NCBI RefSeq assembly: GCF_000686525.1
Contig: NZ_JMKT01000001.1
Coordinates: 1-64,000, forward strand
Source: Desulfonatronovibrio hydrogenovorans DSM 9292
GTDB taxonomy: Bacteria > Desulfobacterota > Desulfovibrionia > Desulfovibrionales > Desulfonatronovibrionaceae
Length of the DNA: 64,000 nt
Direction: 5' to 3'
Part shown: positions 53,642-63,433 of the stretch, piece after piece
Layout: the number at the start of each line of letters is the position of its first letter
Position numbering within the stretch: the stretch's first letter is position 1
Program-made: the position numbers and the translations under genes
The notes under the pieces: generated by a model
What the model saw: only the letters and a program-made list of their open reading frames with translations
What the model was told of the DNA's origin: nothing
Database searches by the model: none

Positions 53642-53656
53642 GAACCTTCAAGACAA

Positions 53657-54313
53657 ATGAGCTTTATCACTTTCATCCAGTTCAACTCCGGGCTGATCCT
53701 GGAATACACCCTGAACCACATTTCCCTGGTCCTGACTGTCCTGGTTTTTTCTCTGGGCCTGTGGATCTTCACCGGTCTGGTCATCAGCAGGTATGACCGG
53801 CTGGCCGGGACAATCATCAGCCTGAGCAACATACTTTTCTGCATCCCCAGCATATCCCTGTTCGGCCTGCTCATGACCGTTCCAGGTCTTGGACTGGGCC
53901 GGAGGACAGCGGTCCTGGTTCTGGTGCTTTATGCCATGATGCCCCTGGTCCGCAGCGTTTATCTGGGCATCAAATCCGTAGATCAAAGTGTCATGGAAGC
54001 CGGAAAGGGCATGGGCATGACCCGGACCCAGATATTGTTCAGAATCCAGATACCCATGGCCTGGCCCATGGTCTTTACAGGCATCCGGGTTTCTCTGGTC
54101 CTGATCACCGGCATTGCCACCATGGCCACCTTTATCGGGGAAAAAAACCTCGGCCGGCTCATCCATCAGGGCATTACCAGAGGCAATGCTGATATGATTA
54201 TTGCCGGAGCAATCATGGTCTCCATAATCGCCCTGGCCCTGGACTTTATCATGGGACGCATTGAAAAAAGGATCATTTCGCCCGGACTGAGATACCAGGC
54301 TGGTGACAGGTAA
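53657..54313 (+). CDS. Osmolyte (glycine betaine/choline-type) ABC permease, OpuCB-like
   Basis: The 218-residue membrane protein has about five or six spans and the binding-protein-dependent transport signature EAGKGMGMTRTQILFRIQIPMAWPMVFTGIRV. Length and sequence fit the short ProW/OpuCB/OpuCD permeases. The following ATPase, second permease and binding protein complete a heteromeric osmoprotectant importer. No clear ribosome-binding site precedes ATG 53657. Confidence 0.9.
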   Translation: MSFITFIQFNSGLILEYTLNHISLVLTVLVFSLGLWIFTGLVISRYDRLAGTIISLSNILFCIPSISLFGLLMTVPGLGLGRRTAVLVLVLYAMMPLVRSVYLGIKSVDQSVMEAGKGMGMTRTQILFRIQIPMAWPMVFTGIRVSLVLITGIATMATFIGEKNLGRLIHQGITRGNADMIIAGAIMVSIIALALDFIMGRIEKRIISPGLRYQAGDR

Positions 54314-54314
54314 C

Positions 54315-55280
54315 ATGATAGTACTGGACAAGATATGCAAGACCTTCCCCGGAAGTCGTACTCCAGCGGTTGACCAGATCAGTTTTCAGGTCAACCAGGG
54401 CAATATCTGTGTGTTTGTCGGTCCTTCCGGATGCGGCAAGACAACTATCCTGCGCATGATCAACCGCCTGGAAGAGCCGGACAGTGGTCAGATAAGCGTC
54501 AACAACCGTAATATTAAAAATCTGAATCCTGATATTCTGCGCAGGACCATGGGATATGTAATTCAGCAGATCGGGCTGCTGCCCCATAAGACCATTGAAC
54601 AAAACGTCTCCCTGGTTCCGGAATTGCTGGGCTGGTCAAAAAGCAAAACCGCGGCCAGGGTCCTGGAACTGCTGAGCCTGGTTGGGCTGGATCCCGATCA
54701 GGTCAGACATAAGTATCCCCATCAGCTCAGTGGAGGGCAGTCCCAGCGGGTGGGTGTGGCCAGGGCCATGGCTGCTGACCCGCCCATAATGCTCATGGAC
54801 GAGCCTTTTGGTGCAGTGGACCCCATTGTCCGGGTCCATCTTCAGGATGAATTCATACGTCTGCAGCAGAAACTGAAAAAAACCATCTGCTTTGTTACCC
54901 ACGACATCAACGAGGCCATCAAGATGGGCGATTACCTGATAGTTCTCAACCAGGGCCGCCTCATCCAGATGGGAACTCCCATTGAAGTTTTAACTGAACC
55001 AGCTGATGCCTTTGTCTTGGACCTGCTGGGCAATGACCGCGGGGTCAAGATCCTGGATCTGACCAGGTCCGAAACCCTGATGGAGCCCCTGGACCAGACC
55101 CCGGAAAATCTCGACCCATGCCTGGTTCAGGCTCTTGAACCGGTCAAAATCGCCCTGGAGCTGATGATGAAGAACAACACCGACCAGGTCGGGGTGTGCA
55201 GGAACGGACAGCTGGTTGGCATTCTCAGCTGGAACAGGATCAAACAGTACATCAACCGGGTCAGCGGAGAAGGAACATGA
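54315..55280 (+). CDS. Osmolyte ABC transporter ATPase, OpuCA/ProV-like
   Basis: The 321-residue ATPase has GPSGCGKTTILRMINRLEEP, YVIQQIGLLPHKT (Q loop, characteristic of the OpuA/OpuC group), LSGGQSQRVGVARAM, LMDEPFGAVDPI and FVTHDINEAIKMGD. One CBS-like unit ends the protein (DQVGVCRNGQLVGILSWNRI), where such transporters sense ionic strength. ATG 54315 follows the permease TAA by one base; GTG 54303 is an alternative. Confidence 0.93.
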   Translation: MIVLDKICKTFPGSRTPAVDQISFQVNQGNICVFVGPSGCGKTTILRMINRLEEPDSGQISVNNRNIKNLNPDILRRTMGYVIQQIGLLPHKTIEQNVSLVPELLGWSKSKTAARVLELLSLVGLDPDQVRHKYPHQLSGGQSQRVGVARAMAADPPIMLMDEPFGAVDPIVRVHLQDEFIRLQQKLKKTICFVTHDINEAIKMGDYLIVLNQGRLIQMGTPIEVLTEPADAFVLDLLGNDRGVKILDLTRSETLMEPLDQTPENLDPCLVQALEPVKIALELMMKNNTDQVGVCRNGQLVGILSWNRIKQYINRVSGEGT

Positions 55281-55921
55281 ACTTTGACATGAACCTGTTC
55301 ATGCACGCCATGACCAGTCAGGCTCCGCAATACCTCATCGAACACCTGCAACTGGTCATCATTCCTCTGGGCATTGCCGTACTCATCTCTTTGCCTGTGG
55401 GGATCATCCTGACCAGACCTGGCCAGGCCCATCTTGCCGATAGAATCATGATCCTGTTCAACGCTGGCCAGACCATCCCCCCTTTAGCGGTGATTGCTGT
55501 CTTTTTTCCCTTTCTGGGCCTTGGTTATGGTCCGGCCATCCTGGCCCTGACCATTTACGCCCTCCTGCCCATAGCCCGAAACACCATTACCGCTATTTCA
55601 GCTGTTCCCCATGAAGTCAAAGAAGCTGCCCGAGGCATGGGCATGACTCCAGGGCAGATCCTGTTCCGGGTGGAACTGCCCCTGGGCGTTCCAACCATCA
55701 TGTCCGGAATCAGGACCTCGGCAGTGCTCACAGTGAGTACTGCTGTTCTGGCCGCACTGGTGGGAGGCAAAGGCATGGGTGCAATAATCTTTGCCGGAAT
55801 CAACTTTTTCCGGGCTGAACTGATCCTGGCCGGGACAATATTCATCGGCCTGATGGCTATAGCCTTTGAGCGGTTCATTACCCTGCTTGAACGGCTTTTG
55901 GCTCCGGCCCATTTGAAATAA
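55277..55921 (+). CDS. Osmolyte ABC permease, OpuCD-like
   Basis: The 214-residue second permease has the same signature as the first (EAARGMGMTPGQILFRVELPLGVPTIMSGIRT) and a GQTIPPLAVIAVFFPFLGLG motif. ATG 55277 overlaps the ATPase stop codon (ATGA) and follows GGAGAAGGA; the longer frame to 55196 lies inside the ATPase gene. Two different permease subunits make this a heterodimeric OpuC-type channel. Confidence 0.92.
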   Translation: MNFDMNLFMHAMTSQAPQYLIEHLQLVIIPLGIAVLISLPVGIILTRPGQAHLADRIMILFNAGQTIPPLAVIAVFFPFLGLGYGPAILALTIYALLPIARNTITAISAVPHEVKEAARGMGMTPGQILFRVELPLGVPTIMSGIRTSAVLTVSTAVLAALVGGKGMGAIIFAGINFFRAELILAGTIFIGLMAIAFERFITLLERLLAPAHLK

Positions 55922-56025
55922 TCCAGGACATGAAGTAGGCATTAACTGACTGGCCGACATTTCAGTCCGCTAGGAGTGTCTGCTGATCAACCCACTGATT
56001 TTTGAACCTCAGCCAAGGAGGACTT

Positions 56026-56967
56026 GTGAAAACCCTGAACATTCTCGTCATGACCTTGCTTTTGGTCACTGTAATACTATCCGGCTGCGCATCAGAATCA
56101 GACCCTGATGGCAAAAAGACCATCAAACTGGCCACCTCTGCAGAATGGACCCAGCGCGCCGACGGCCTGCCCCACTTTCAGGAACACTATGGATTTGAAT
56201 TTCCGGAGCTGGCAGTTGTTGATCTCGGTCTGGCTTACCAGGCAGTCGGAACCGGTATGGCCGATGTAGGGATTGGCGATGCAACCGAAGGTCGAATCAT
56301 TCAGTATGATCTTGTGGTACTTGAAGACGATCAGCTTTTTTTCCCTGCCTATAACCCGGCTCCTGTTGTCCGTTCAAAACTCCTCAAGACTTATCCTGAA
56401 CTTCCCGAGGTCATCCACGAACTCTCTTCCCGTCTGGACCTGGAAACCCTGACCAGGCTGAACAAGATGGTCTCAGTGGACCAGACCATGCCCCAGGAAG
56501 CTGCCAGAAAATATCTTCTGGAACAGAATCTGATCCAGGATCAGTCACCGGAAAAAGACCCTCAAAAAGAAATTCCCATCGTGGTCAGCAGCAAGACCTT
56601 TACCGAGGCCCTGATTCTGGGATACTTGACCAGTTACCTGCTTGAGGACCGGGGCTATACCGTTGTTGATGAAATCGGGCTGGGCGAAACAGCTGTGATC
56701 ACTCCAGCCCTTTTTTCTGGTCAGATTGATCTTTATTGGGAATATACCGGAACCGGACTGATGAATGTCATGAGACATACTGAAGTAGTCACCGATCCCC
56801 GGGAATGCTATGGACTGGTTAAAAACTGGTATCTGGAAAACCATGATGTGCTCTGGCTGGACTATGCCCCGGCTAATAACACTTTTGTCCTGTTTACCTC
56901 CAGGGACCTGCATGAACAATACGGATGGAACAAAATCTCAGACTTGGGTGTATATCTGAGCCAGTAG
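56026..56967 (+). CDS. Osmolyte-binding lipoprotein with permuted OpuAC lobes
   Basis: The 313-residue product starts with a lipoprotein signal (VTVILSGC). In ordinary OpuCC/OpuAC proteins the SK-FTE...DLYWEYTGT lobe comes first and the DGxxxFxxxYGFxF...YDLVVLEDD lobe second. Here the order is reversed. Residues about 35-180 hold RADGLPHFQEHYGFEF and DGRIIQYDLVVLEDD-like sequence (EGRIIQYDLVVLEDDQLFFPAYNPAP). Residues about 190-313 hold VVSSKTFTEALILGYL, DLYWEYTGTGLM and NNTFVLF, ending KISDLGVYLSQ. Both lobes look intact. GTG 56026 has AAGGAGG. It completes the transporter operon. Confidence 0.88.
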   Translation: MKTLNILVMTLLLVTVILSGCASESDPDGKKTIKLATSAEWTQRADGLPHFQEHYGFEFPELAVVDLGLAYQAVGTGMADVGIGDATEGRIIQYDLVVLEDDQLFFPAYNPAPVVRSKLLKTYPELPEVIHELSSRLDLETLTRLNKMVSVDQTMPQEAARKYLLEQNLIQDQSPEKDPQKEIPIVVSSKTFTEALILGYLTSYLLEDRGYTVVDEIGLGETAVITPALFSGQIDLYWEYTGTGLMNVMRHTEVVTDPRECYGLVKNWYLENHDVLWLDYAPANNTFVLFTSRDLHEQYGWNKISDLGVYLSQ

Positions 56968-57051
56968 CTAAAAATGGTCGCCCCGGCCATAGGCACAAGC
57001 CAAGACCTGCCATAATCCTCCCTGGAATCCTCAGGGCACCATCCCAAGTTG

Positions 57052-57096
57052 AGCCCGGCCCGGAACACCCGAAACCACCAGGCCGGGCTTCTTTTT
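57052..57096 (+). terminator. Intrinsic terminator of the OpuC-like operon
   Basis: Stem AGCCCGGCC (57052-57060) with GGCCGGGCT (57081-57089), followed by TCTTTTT. It lies 84 bp after the binding-protein gene. Of the 594-bp gap to the efflux genes, the rest shows only the possible sigma-54 site and a TGCACAAAAGTGCA palindrome at 57137-57150. Confidence 0.88.
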
Positions 57097-57395
57097 CAGG
57101 CTGTTTCTTGCCCACCCTGGCCATGTGCTGCTCAATCTGCACAAAAGTGCATAACCTTGCACCATTGCCAGGACAATGTCCAAATCAATCAAAACTGGCT
57201 GTCTGGAAAACCTCAGGGTTGTCCCCTGATCCTGATCTCCAGAGAAATCATTTGGCAGACAACTCTTCCTTACGTTAACACCCCTGGCTCTTTAACATGA
57301 ATACATGATAATATTCAGACATATTATCTTCTCCGTAGTAGGCCATAACCCCAGGCCGACTCCAGCAACCAGGAACAGCAACCTCCATCTGAGCA

Positions 57396-57411
57396 TGGCA
57401 TGCAGATTGCT
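57396..57411 (+). promoter_or_regulatory. Candidate sigma-54 (-24/-12) promoter for the efflux genes
   Basis: TGGCATGCAGATTGCT fits TGGCAC-N5-TTGCW with one mismatch and has the exact GG-N10-GC spacing. It lies about 150 bp upstream of the membrane fusion protein gene. The palindrome TGCACAAAAGTGCA about 245 bp further upstream could be an activator site. Confidence 0.4.
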
Positions 57412-57561
57412 ATTCAATCTTTCGGGCCGTGCTTTACCCAGTGCCTGCTGACCTGGCTTCAGGCTGGATGAATATTTCCGGACCAAAGTTTACTTTGCCA
57501 GGCAGAATGCTTATTGTCTTTTACCTTATTTTGTGCCCTTAAATTGCCTCAGGAATAGTCA

Positions 57562-58743
57562 ATGAAAAAAATCTTTGGATATGTTGTGCTTGCTGCCCTG
57601 GTCTTTTTTCTGGTCCAGAAAATCTATGTTGAGGTTTTCCGTCAGACCGATGCTCCGGGCAGATCAGGCATGCCTGCCCAGGCTGTACAGGTCCAGCCGG
57701 TCAGGATCGCCACCCTCTATCATACTGCCCAACTGACCGGCAGCCTCAGGGCGGAAAATGAATTCATTCTGGCCCCCAAGGTTTCCGGAAGGCTGGACAA
57801 ACTCTATGTGGACATTGGAGATCAAGTCAGAAAAGGGGATGTCATCGCCAGGCTGGACAATGAAGAATACCAGCGTCAGGTTCAGGTGGCCCAGGCTGAA
57901 CTGGAAGTGGCCAGGGCCGGCCTGGGGGAGAGTGCCAGCGAACTTGAAGTCTCCCGCCGGGAACTGGACCGGGCCCTGCGCCTGGCAGCAAGTGACAGCC
58001 TTTCCCAGTCCGAGCTGGATCAGGTCCAGGCCAATTTTGATGTACGCCAGGCCCGGCATGAAGTTGCCCAGGCCCAGGTCAGACAAAAGCAGGCCGCACT
58101 GGAAGCGGCCAGGATCAGGCTGTCTTATACCATTATCAGGGCAACCTGGGAGGGCGGGGCTGAAGCCCGCAGGATCGGCCAGAAATTCGCCAACCAGGGT
58201 GCCATGCTCCAGGCCAACGAGCCCATTGTCTCTATTATCACCTCTAAAAACCTGATTGCTGTGGTCAATGTTATTGAGCGCGACTTTCCTTTCATCCGGA
58301 CCGGTCAGACTGCCAGAATCAGGGCAGATGCCTATCCGGACCAGAGTTTTGAGGGACAGGTGATCCGCTTTTCTCCTGTTCTGGATGAAGCCTCCCGCCA
58401 GGGCCGGGTTGAGGTACTGGTACCCAATCCAGATGGGATCCTGGCTCCGGGCATGTTCGCTCGGGTATCCATCCGTTTTTCAGAACATCCGGATGTAACC
58501 GCAGTCCCGGCTGAGGCCCTGGCCAGACGGCAGGGATACCAGGGGGTGTTCATGGTTGATGAACAGAGTATGCAGGCCAGTTTTGTCCCGGTCACAGTCG
58601 GGCTTGTTGACGGCGGTCTGGCCGAAATCAGGGAGCCCGACCTGGAAGGAGTAGTGGTCACCCTGGGCCAGCACTTGCTGGAGGACGGCATGCAGGTGAT
58701 CATTCCTGAGCAGCATCCCCGGCAGGAGGCGGTTCAAAACTGA
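57562..58743 (+). CDS. RND efflux membrane fusion protein
   Basis: The 393-residue periplasmic adaptor has one N-terminal membrane span (about 5-22). The lipoyl half-motifs are APKVSGRLDKLYVDIGDQVRKGDVIARLD and a second after the hairpin, with a coiled-coil hairpin (about 105-190) between them. The beta-barrel has RTGQTARIRADAYPDQSFEGQVIRFSPVLD, and a membrane-proximal domain ends the protein. It links the RND pump downstream to an outer-membrane channel. No TolC gene lies in the window. Confidence 0.93.
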   Translation: MKKIFGYVVLAALVFFLVQKIYVEVFRQTDAPGRSGMPAQAVQVQPVRIATLYHTAQLTGSLRAENEFILAPKVSGRLDKLYVDIGDQVRKGDVIARLDNEEYQRQVQVAQAELEVARAGLGESASELEVSRRELDRALRLAASDSLSQSELDQVQANFDVRQARHEVAQAQVRQKQAALEAARIRLSYTIIRATWEGGAEARRIGQKFANQGAMLQANEPIVSIITSKNLIAVVNVIERDFPFIRTGQTARIRADAYPDQSFEGQVIRFSPVLDEASRQGRVEVLVPNPDGILAPGMFARVSIRFSEHPDVTAVPAEALARRQGYQGVFMVDEQSMQASFVPVTVGLVDGGLAEIREPDLEGVVVTLGQHLLEDGMQVIIPEQHPRQEAVQN

Positions 58744-58858
58744 TAAGCATTAACAGCACCTTAGCGACAGAGTGGACCAGGACCACCAGGCTGGAAACAA
58801 TTCTGTTCTCCCGGCCCTTGGCTGATCTTTTGCAATGATGTACAACCCCAAAGTTTAA

Positions 58859-61800
58859 ATGAAAAATCTGACCATATTTTCCGTTGCCCGGCCGGTATTC
58901 GTGACCATGGCCACCTTCATTGTCCTCATCCTGGGCGCAATTTCCCTGTCCAGGGTGCCCATTGATCTCATGCCGGACATCACCTATCCCACCTTGAGTG
59001 TTCGGACCAGCTATTCCCATGCCGGGCCTGAAGAGGTGGAAACCCTGATCACCCGTCCTCTGGAACGGGCCTTCAGTGCTGTCCCCGGGGTGGAAGAAAT
59101 ATATTCCCGTTCCACTGAAGGCTTAAGCGATATCCGGATCACCTTTGCCTGGGGCACGGACCTGGATGCAGCAGCCAATGATCTGCGCGACCGGCTGGAC
59201 CGGGTCATTGCCAGTCTTCCGGATGATGCCGACCGTCCAGCCCTGCGCAAATTCGATCTGGCCAGTTTTCCCATCCTCATTCTTGGTGCCTCCAGCAGAC
59301 TGGATCCTGTGGAAACCAGGCGGCTCATCGAAGACGAAGTCCGCTACCGGGTGGAACGGGTTCCAGGGGTAGCTTCCCTGGACATCCGGGGGGGGCTGGA
59401 CCGGGAAATCCATGTTGACCTGATCCCGGGCCGGATTCAGGCCCTGGGCCTGACCCTGGATGAAATAATCCGCAAAGTCAGGGAAGCCAATATCAACCTT
59501 CCTGCCGGAATCCTGGAAAGCGGACCCAGGGAGATCTCCATCCGGACCCTGGGCGAATTCACAGACCTGGATGAGCTGGGCCGGACCATTATTGCCGTAC
59601 ATGAAGGCTCTCCAGTCAGGCTCAGGGACATTGCTGACATAAAAGATTCCTGGGAACGGGTGACCAGGATTGTCCGGGTCAATGGCCAGGACGGGGTCAG
59701 ACTGGCTGTGAACAAACAGTCCGGGACCAATACCGTGGAAGTTGCCAGCCAGGTCCTGCAGGAGATCGAACGCATCAACCAGGACATCCCCCAGCTGCGC
59801 ATCATCCCCATTATTGACACTTCCCAGTATATCCAGAGATCCATTTCCAATGTCACCGGCGCCCTGTTTTACGGCAGTTTTTTCGCGGTCCTGGTCCTGC
59901 TCTTCTTCCTGCGCAGCATTCGCGGCACAGCCATTGTCGGTGCAGCCATCCCCATTGCCATTGTAGCCACATTCATCATCATCTATTTCGGAGGCTTTAC
60001 CATCAACCTCATGACCCTGGGCGGTCTGGCCCTGGGCGTAGGCATGCTGGTGGACAACTCCATCGTGGTCCTGGAAAATATTCACCGCCACCGGGAAGGA
60101 GGCACACCCCCTGTTCAGGCGGCCATCAAGGGATCAGGCGAAGTGGCTGCAGCCATCACCGCCAGTACCCTGACCACCCTGGCAGTTTTTGTCCCTTTGA
60201 TCTTTGTCCGGGGCATGGCCGGGGTCATGTTTTCCCAGCTGGCTTATGTAGTCGGTTTTGCTCTGCTCTGCTCTCTGGCTGTGGCCCTGACCCTGGTGCC
60301 CATGCTCTCCTCCAAGTTTTTGATCCCCGTCACCAGGGATAAATCCCAGGACCCCTGTCTGAAGAACAGACTGTACGCCATGTCCTGCAGATTCTTTGCA
60401 AGCCTGGATGAGTCCTACAGGTCCATTTTAAGCTATTGCCTCAGGCACCGCTTCCAGACTATCGGGCTGGCCGGCCTGCTTTTGGCGGGCAGCCTGGCCC
60501 TGATTCCCCTTATCGGAACCGAAATGATGCCTCAGACCGATGAAGGGGAGGTCAGAATCAACCTGGAAATGGATGTGGGGAGCAAGCTGTCCGATCTTGA
60601 TGCTGCAGCCCTGCAGGTTGAGCAGATCATCAGAAACCAGGTCCCTGAGATCGACAGTCTGATCACCATGCTCGGCGGAGCAGGCTGGCGGTTTTCCGGA
60701 TCCCACCTGGGCGAAATCAGGATCAGCCTCAAGGAACAGCGCTACAGAGAGCGGTCCAGCCAGGAGGTGGCAGCTGACCTGCGGAGCAAGCTGAACCGGA
60801 TTCCAGGAGTAACCATCAGGACCAGGGCCGGTCAGGGTCTGTTCATTCTGCGTCTGGGCACTTCCGACGGTGACCGGATTGAAGTGGAAATCCGGGGTTA
60901 TGATCTGGATACAGCCCAGGCCCTGGCCGAACGCGTCCAGGAAATTGTGGAGAATGTCCAGGGCGTAGGTGTTGCCACCATCAGCCGGGAATCAGGCATG
61001 CCTGAGGAAAGAATCATCGTCAACCGGGACCGGGCTGAAAGCATGGGGGTCACGGTTTCCACTGTAGGCAACGCAGTGCAGACGGTTTTGTCAGGCACGG
61101 TGGCCGGAAACTTCAGAGACCAGGGCGATGAATATTCCATTCTGGTCAAACTGAAGCAAGCTGAACTTTTGCCTCTGCATGAACTTCTGGACATAACCGT
61201 TGCCGGTCTCGGTGGACACCCTGTTGCCCTGCGCAACCTGGTGGATGTCCAGTCCGGGTTCGGACCCATGAGCATTGAAAGAAAGGATCAGGAAAGAATA
61301 ATCACCATTTCCACGGACATGACCGGCAGAGACCTGAGTTCAGTCATCAGCGATGTCCGTCAGGAACTGAACATGCTGCCCGTACCCCAGGGCTTCAGCA
61401 TCTCCTTTGGCGGGGATTATGAAGAACAGCAGAAAGCCTTTAATGAGCTGGCCCTGGGGCTGATCCTGGCCCTGGTACTGGTCTACATGGTCATGGCCTG
61501 TTTGTATGAATCCCTGCGCGACCCGTTCATAGTCATGTTTTCCGTGCCCCTGGCCATAATCGGGGTGGTCCTCATGCTCTTTCTGACCGACACTACCTTT
61601 AATATCCAGTCATACATCGGCTGCATCATGCTTGGCGGGATCCTGGTCAACAATGCCATCCTCCTGGTGGCCCAGACCAATATGGTCCGCCAAGAAGAAG
61701 GCTATGAAATGTTTGCTGCCATTGAAGAGGTCGGACGCAGGCGGCTCAGGCCCATCCTCATGACCGCCCTGACCACCATCTTCGCCCTGATCCCCCTGGC

Positions 61801-61954
61801 CCTGGGCGTAGGTGAGGGAGGAGAGGCCCAGGCCCCCATGGCCAGGGCCATCATCGGCGGTCTGACCAGCTCCACCCTGATCACCCTGGTCTTTGTTCCG
61901 GTCATGTATACCTTCATCGCCAGAAAGGATGAACCTGGAAACAGGGCCCAATAA
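58859..61954 (+). CDS. RND-family multidrug/solute efflux pump
   Basis: The 1031-residue protein is an AcrB/MdtB-like inner-membrane pump with 12 expected spans and two large periplasmic loops. Family marks are [37 protein letters not shown] at the start, the [21 protein letters not shown] segment in TM4 with the proton-relay Asp, and [16 protein letters not shown] in the second half. It uses the proton gradient to export hydrophobic compounds. The substrate is unknown. The start at ATG 58859 has a weak ribosome-binding site, 115 bp after the adaptor gene. Confidence 0.95.
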   Translation: MKNLTIFSVARPVFVTMATFIVLILGAISLSRVPIDLMPDITYPTLSVRTSYSHAGPEEVETLITRPLERAFSAVPGVEEIYSRSTEGLSDIRITFAWGTDLDAAANDLRDRLDRVIASLPDDADRPALRKFDLASFPILILGASSRLDPVETRRLIEDEVRYRVERVPGVASLDIRGGLDREIHVDLIPGRIQALGLTLDEIIRKVREANINLPAGILESGPREISIRTLGEFTDLDELGRTIIAVHEGSPVRLRDIADIKDSWERVTRIVRVNGQDGVRLAVNKQSGTNTVEVASQVLQEIERINQDIPQLRIIPIIDTSQYIQRSISNVTGALFYGSFFAVLVLLFFLRSIRGTAIVGAAIPIAIVATFIIIYFGGFTINLMTLGGLALGVGMLVDNSIVVLENIHRHREGGTPPVQAAIKGSGEVAAAITASTLTTLAVFVPLIFVRGMAGVMFSQLAYVVGFALLCSLAVALTLVPMLSSKFLIPVTRDKSQDPCLKNRLYAMSCRFFASLDESYRSILSYCLRHRFQTIGLAGLLLAGSLALIPLIGTEMMPQTDEGEVRINLEMDVGSKLSDLDAAALQVEQIIRNQVPEIDSLITMLGGAGWRFSGSHLGEIRISLKEQRYRERSSQEVAADLRSKLNRIPGVTIRTRAGQGLFILRLGTSDGDRIEVEIRGYDLDTAQALAERVQEIVENVQGVGVATISRESGMPEERIIVNRDRAESMGVTVSTVGNAVQTVLSGTVAGNFRDQGDEYSILVKLKQAELLPLHELLDITVAGLGGHPVALRNLVDVQSGFGPMSIERKDQERIITISTDMTGRDLSSVISDVRQELNMLPVPQGFSISFGGDYEEQQKAFNELALGLILALVLVYMVMACLYESLRDPFIVMFSVPLAIIGVVLMLFLTDTTFNIQSYIGCIMLGGILVNNAILLVAQTNMVRQEEGYEMFAAIEEVGRRRLRPILMTALTTIFALIPLALGVGEGGEAQAPMARAIIGGLTSSTLITLVFVPVMYTFIARKDEPGNRAQ

Positions 61955-61956
61955 AA

Positions 61957-61980
61957 ATGGCCCGCTTGGAAGCGGGCCAT
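61957..61980. terminator. Intrinsic terminator between convergent efflux and permease genes
   Basis: ATGGCCCGCT and AGCGGGCCAT pair around TGGA. On the minus strand the stem is followed by TTTTTATT, so it terminates the purine permease gene. It lies 3 bp after the RND pump stop codon and may also shape that transcript's end. Confidence 0.88.
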
Positions 61981-62022
61981 CAGGTTGACAACGGTCTAGA
62001 GGTCCTTGCCTGCGGTCATTGG

Positions 62023-63312
62023 CTAGCCCACGACAAACTTGAACAGAAACAGGACTGCAATGATGATCACCGGGATGGTCAGATCCCTGAACTTGCCGCT
62101 GAACATCTTAATGGCTGCGTAGGAGATGAAACCGAAACCGATTCCAGTGGCAATGGAAAAGGTCAGGGGCATGGCCAGGACCGTGACAATGGCCGGAACA
62201 TATTCAGTAATATCCTTCCAGTCGATATCCATGAGATTCCTGGCCATGATGCAGGCCACAAAGACCAGGGCCGGGGCTGTGGCATAGGCTGGAATGGCTC
62301 CGGCCAGAGGGGCAAAGAACAGGCAGAGCAGGAAAAGCAGGGCTACCACCACCGCAGTCAGGCCGGTCCGCCCGCCTGCTTCAACACCAGCCAGACTTTC
62401 AATGTAACTGGTGGTGGTGGAAGTACCCATGGCCGCACCAGCCACAGTTGCAGTACTGTCAGCCATGAGCGCCCTTTTCAGCCTGGGCAGCCGGCCCTTT
62501 TCATCCAGCATGCCTGTTCCCTGGGTCACTCCCACCAGGGTGCCTGCGGTGTCGAACAGGTCGGTCAGCAGAAAAGTGAACACCACTATGAGCAGGCCCA
62601 GCTCCAGGGCTGCCATGATATCCATCTGCATGAAGGTCGGGGCCAGGCTGGGAGGCAGGGACATCAGGCCTGGGGCGGGGGTAATCTTGAACAGGACTCC
62701 GACAAGAGTAGCCGCCAGAATACTGATCATGATCGCCCCTGGGATGCGGTGGTGGGTCAGACCGACCATCAGTCCAAAGGCCAGTACAGCAATGATGACT
62801 GTAGGTTCAGTCAGACTGCCCACTGTAACCAGGGTGGCCGGGTGGGCCACAATGATCCCGGCGTTTTTCAGGCCGATGATGGCCAGAAAAAACCCGATAC
62901 CACCGGCAATGGCGACTTTCAGGGTCCTGGGTATGCTGTTGATCAGCCACTCCCGGACCGGCAGGATGCTCAGGATGAAAAAGAGTACACCGGATATGAA
63001 CACAGCACCCAAAGCGGTCTGCCAGGGCACTCCCATTCCCAGGACAACAGTATAGGCAAAAAAGGCATTGAGCCCCATGCCCGGGGCCTGGGCAACAGGA
63101 TAGTTGGCAAGCAGGCCCATGATCAGTGTTCCAATGACTGCGGCCAGACAGGTGGCCACAAATACTGCGTCGCGGTCCATGCCGGCATCAGCCAGGATGG
63201 CCGGGTTGACAAAAATGATATAGGCCATGGTCAGAAAAGTGGTCACCCCTGCAATGACTTCCCGTTTGACCGTGGTCTTGTTTTCAGTAAGTTTGAAATA
63301 CGAATCCAGCAT
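62023..63312 (-). CDS. NCS2-family purine permease (AzgA/GhxP-like)
   Basis: The 429-residue membrane protein has about 12-14 spans and features of the hypoxanthine/guanine/adenine permease branch: REVIAGVTTFLTMAYIIFVNPAIL, QAPGMGLNAFFAYTVV, DLFDTAGTLVGV, and TSTTTSYIESLAGVEAGGRTG. ATG 63312 follows GGAGAG. It lies next to an adenine deaminase gene on the same strand, which supports purine base uptake for salvage. Confidence 0.93.
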   Translation of the reverse strand: MLDSYFKLTENKTTVKREVIAGVTTFLTMAYIIFVNPAILADAGMDRDAVFVATCLAAVIGTLIMGLLANYPVAQAPGMGLNAFFAYTVVLGMGVPWQTALGAVFISGVLFFILSILPVREWLINSIPRTLKVAIAGGIGFFLAIIGLKNAGIIVAHPATLVTVGSLTEPTVIIAVLAFGLMVGLTHHRIPGAIMISILAATLVGVLFKITPAPGLMSLPPSLAPTFMQMDIMAALELGLLIVVFTFLLTDLFDTAGTLVGVTQGTGMLDEKGRLPRLKRALMADSTATVAGAAMGTSTTTSYIESLAGVEAGGRTGLTAVVVALLFLLCLFFAPLAGAIPAYATAPALVFVACIMARNLMDIDWKDITEYVPAIVTVLAMPLTFSIATGIGFGFISYAAIKMFSGKFRDLTIPVIIIAVLFLFKFVVG

Positions 63313-63433
63313 CTTCTCTCCTACTCCTGGTTGGTATTGACGAACACTCTGCCTCCCTGCCTCCATCTAAAGGAAGGATCACCCCTGACAACTCCAAATA
63401 GCCAATCAAAAAACTTTAAGCTCCTGACCCGGT

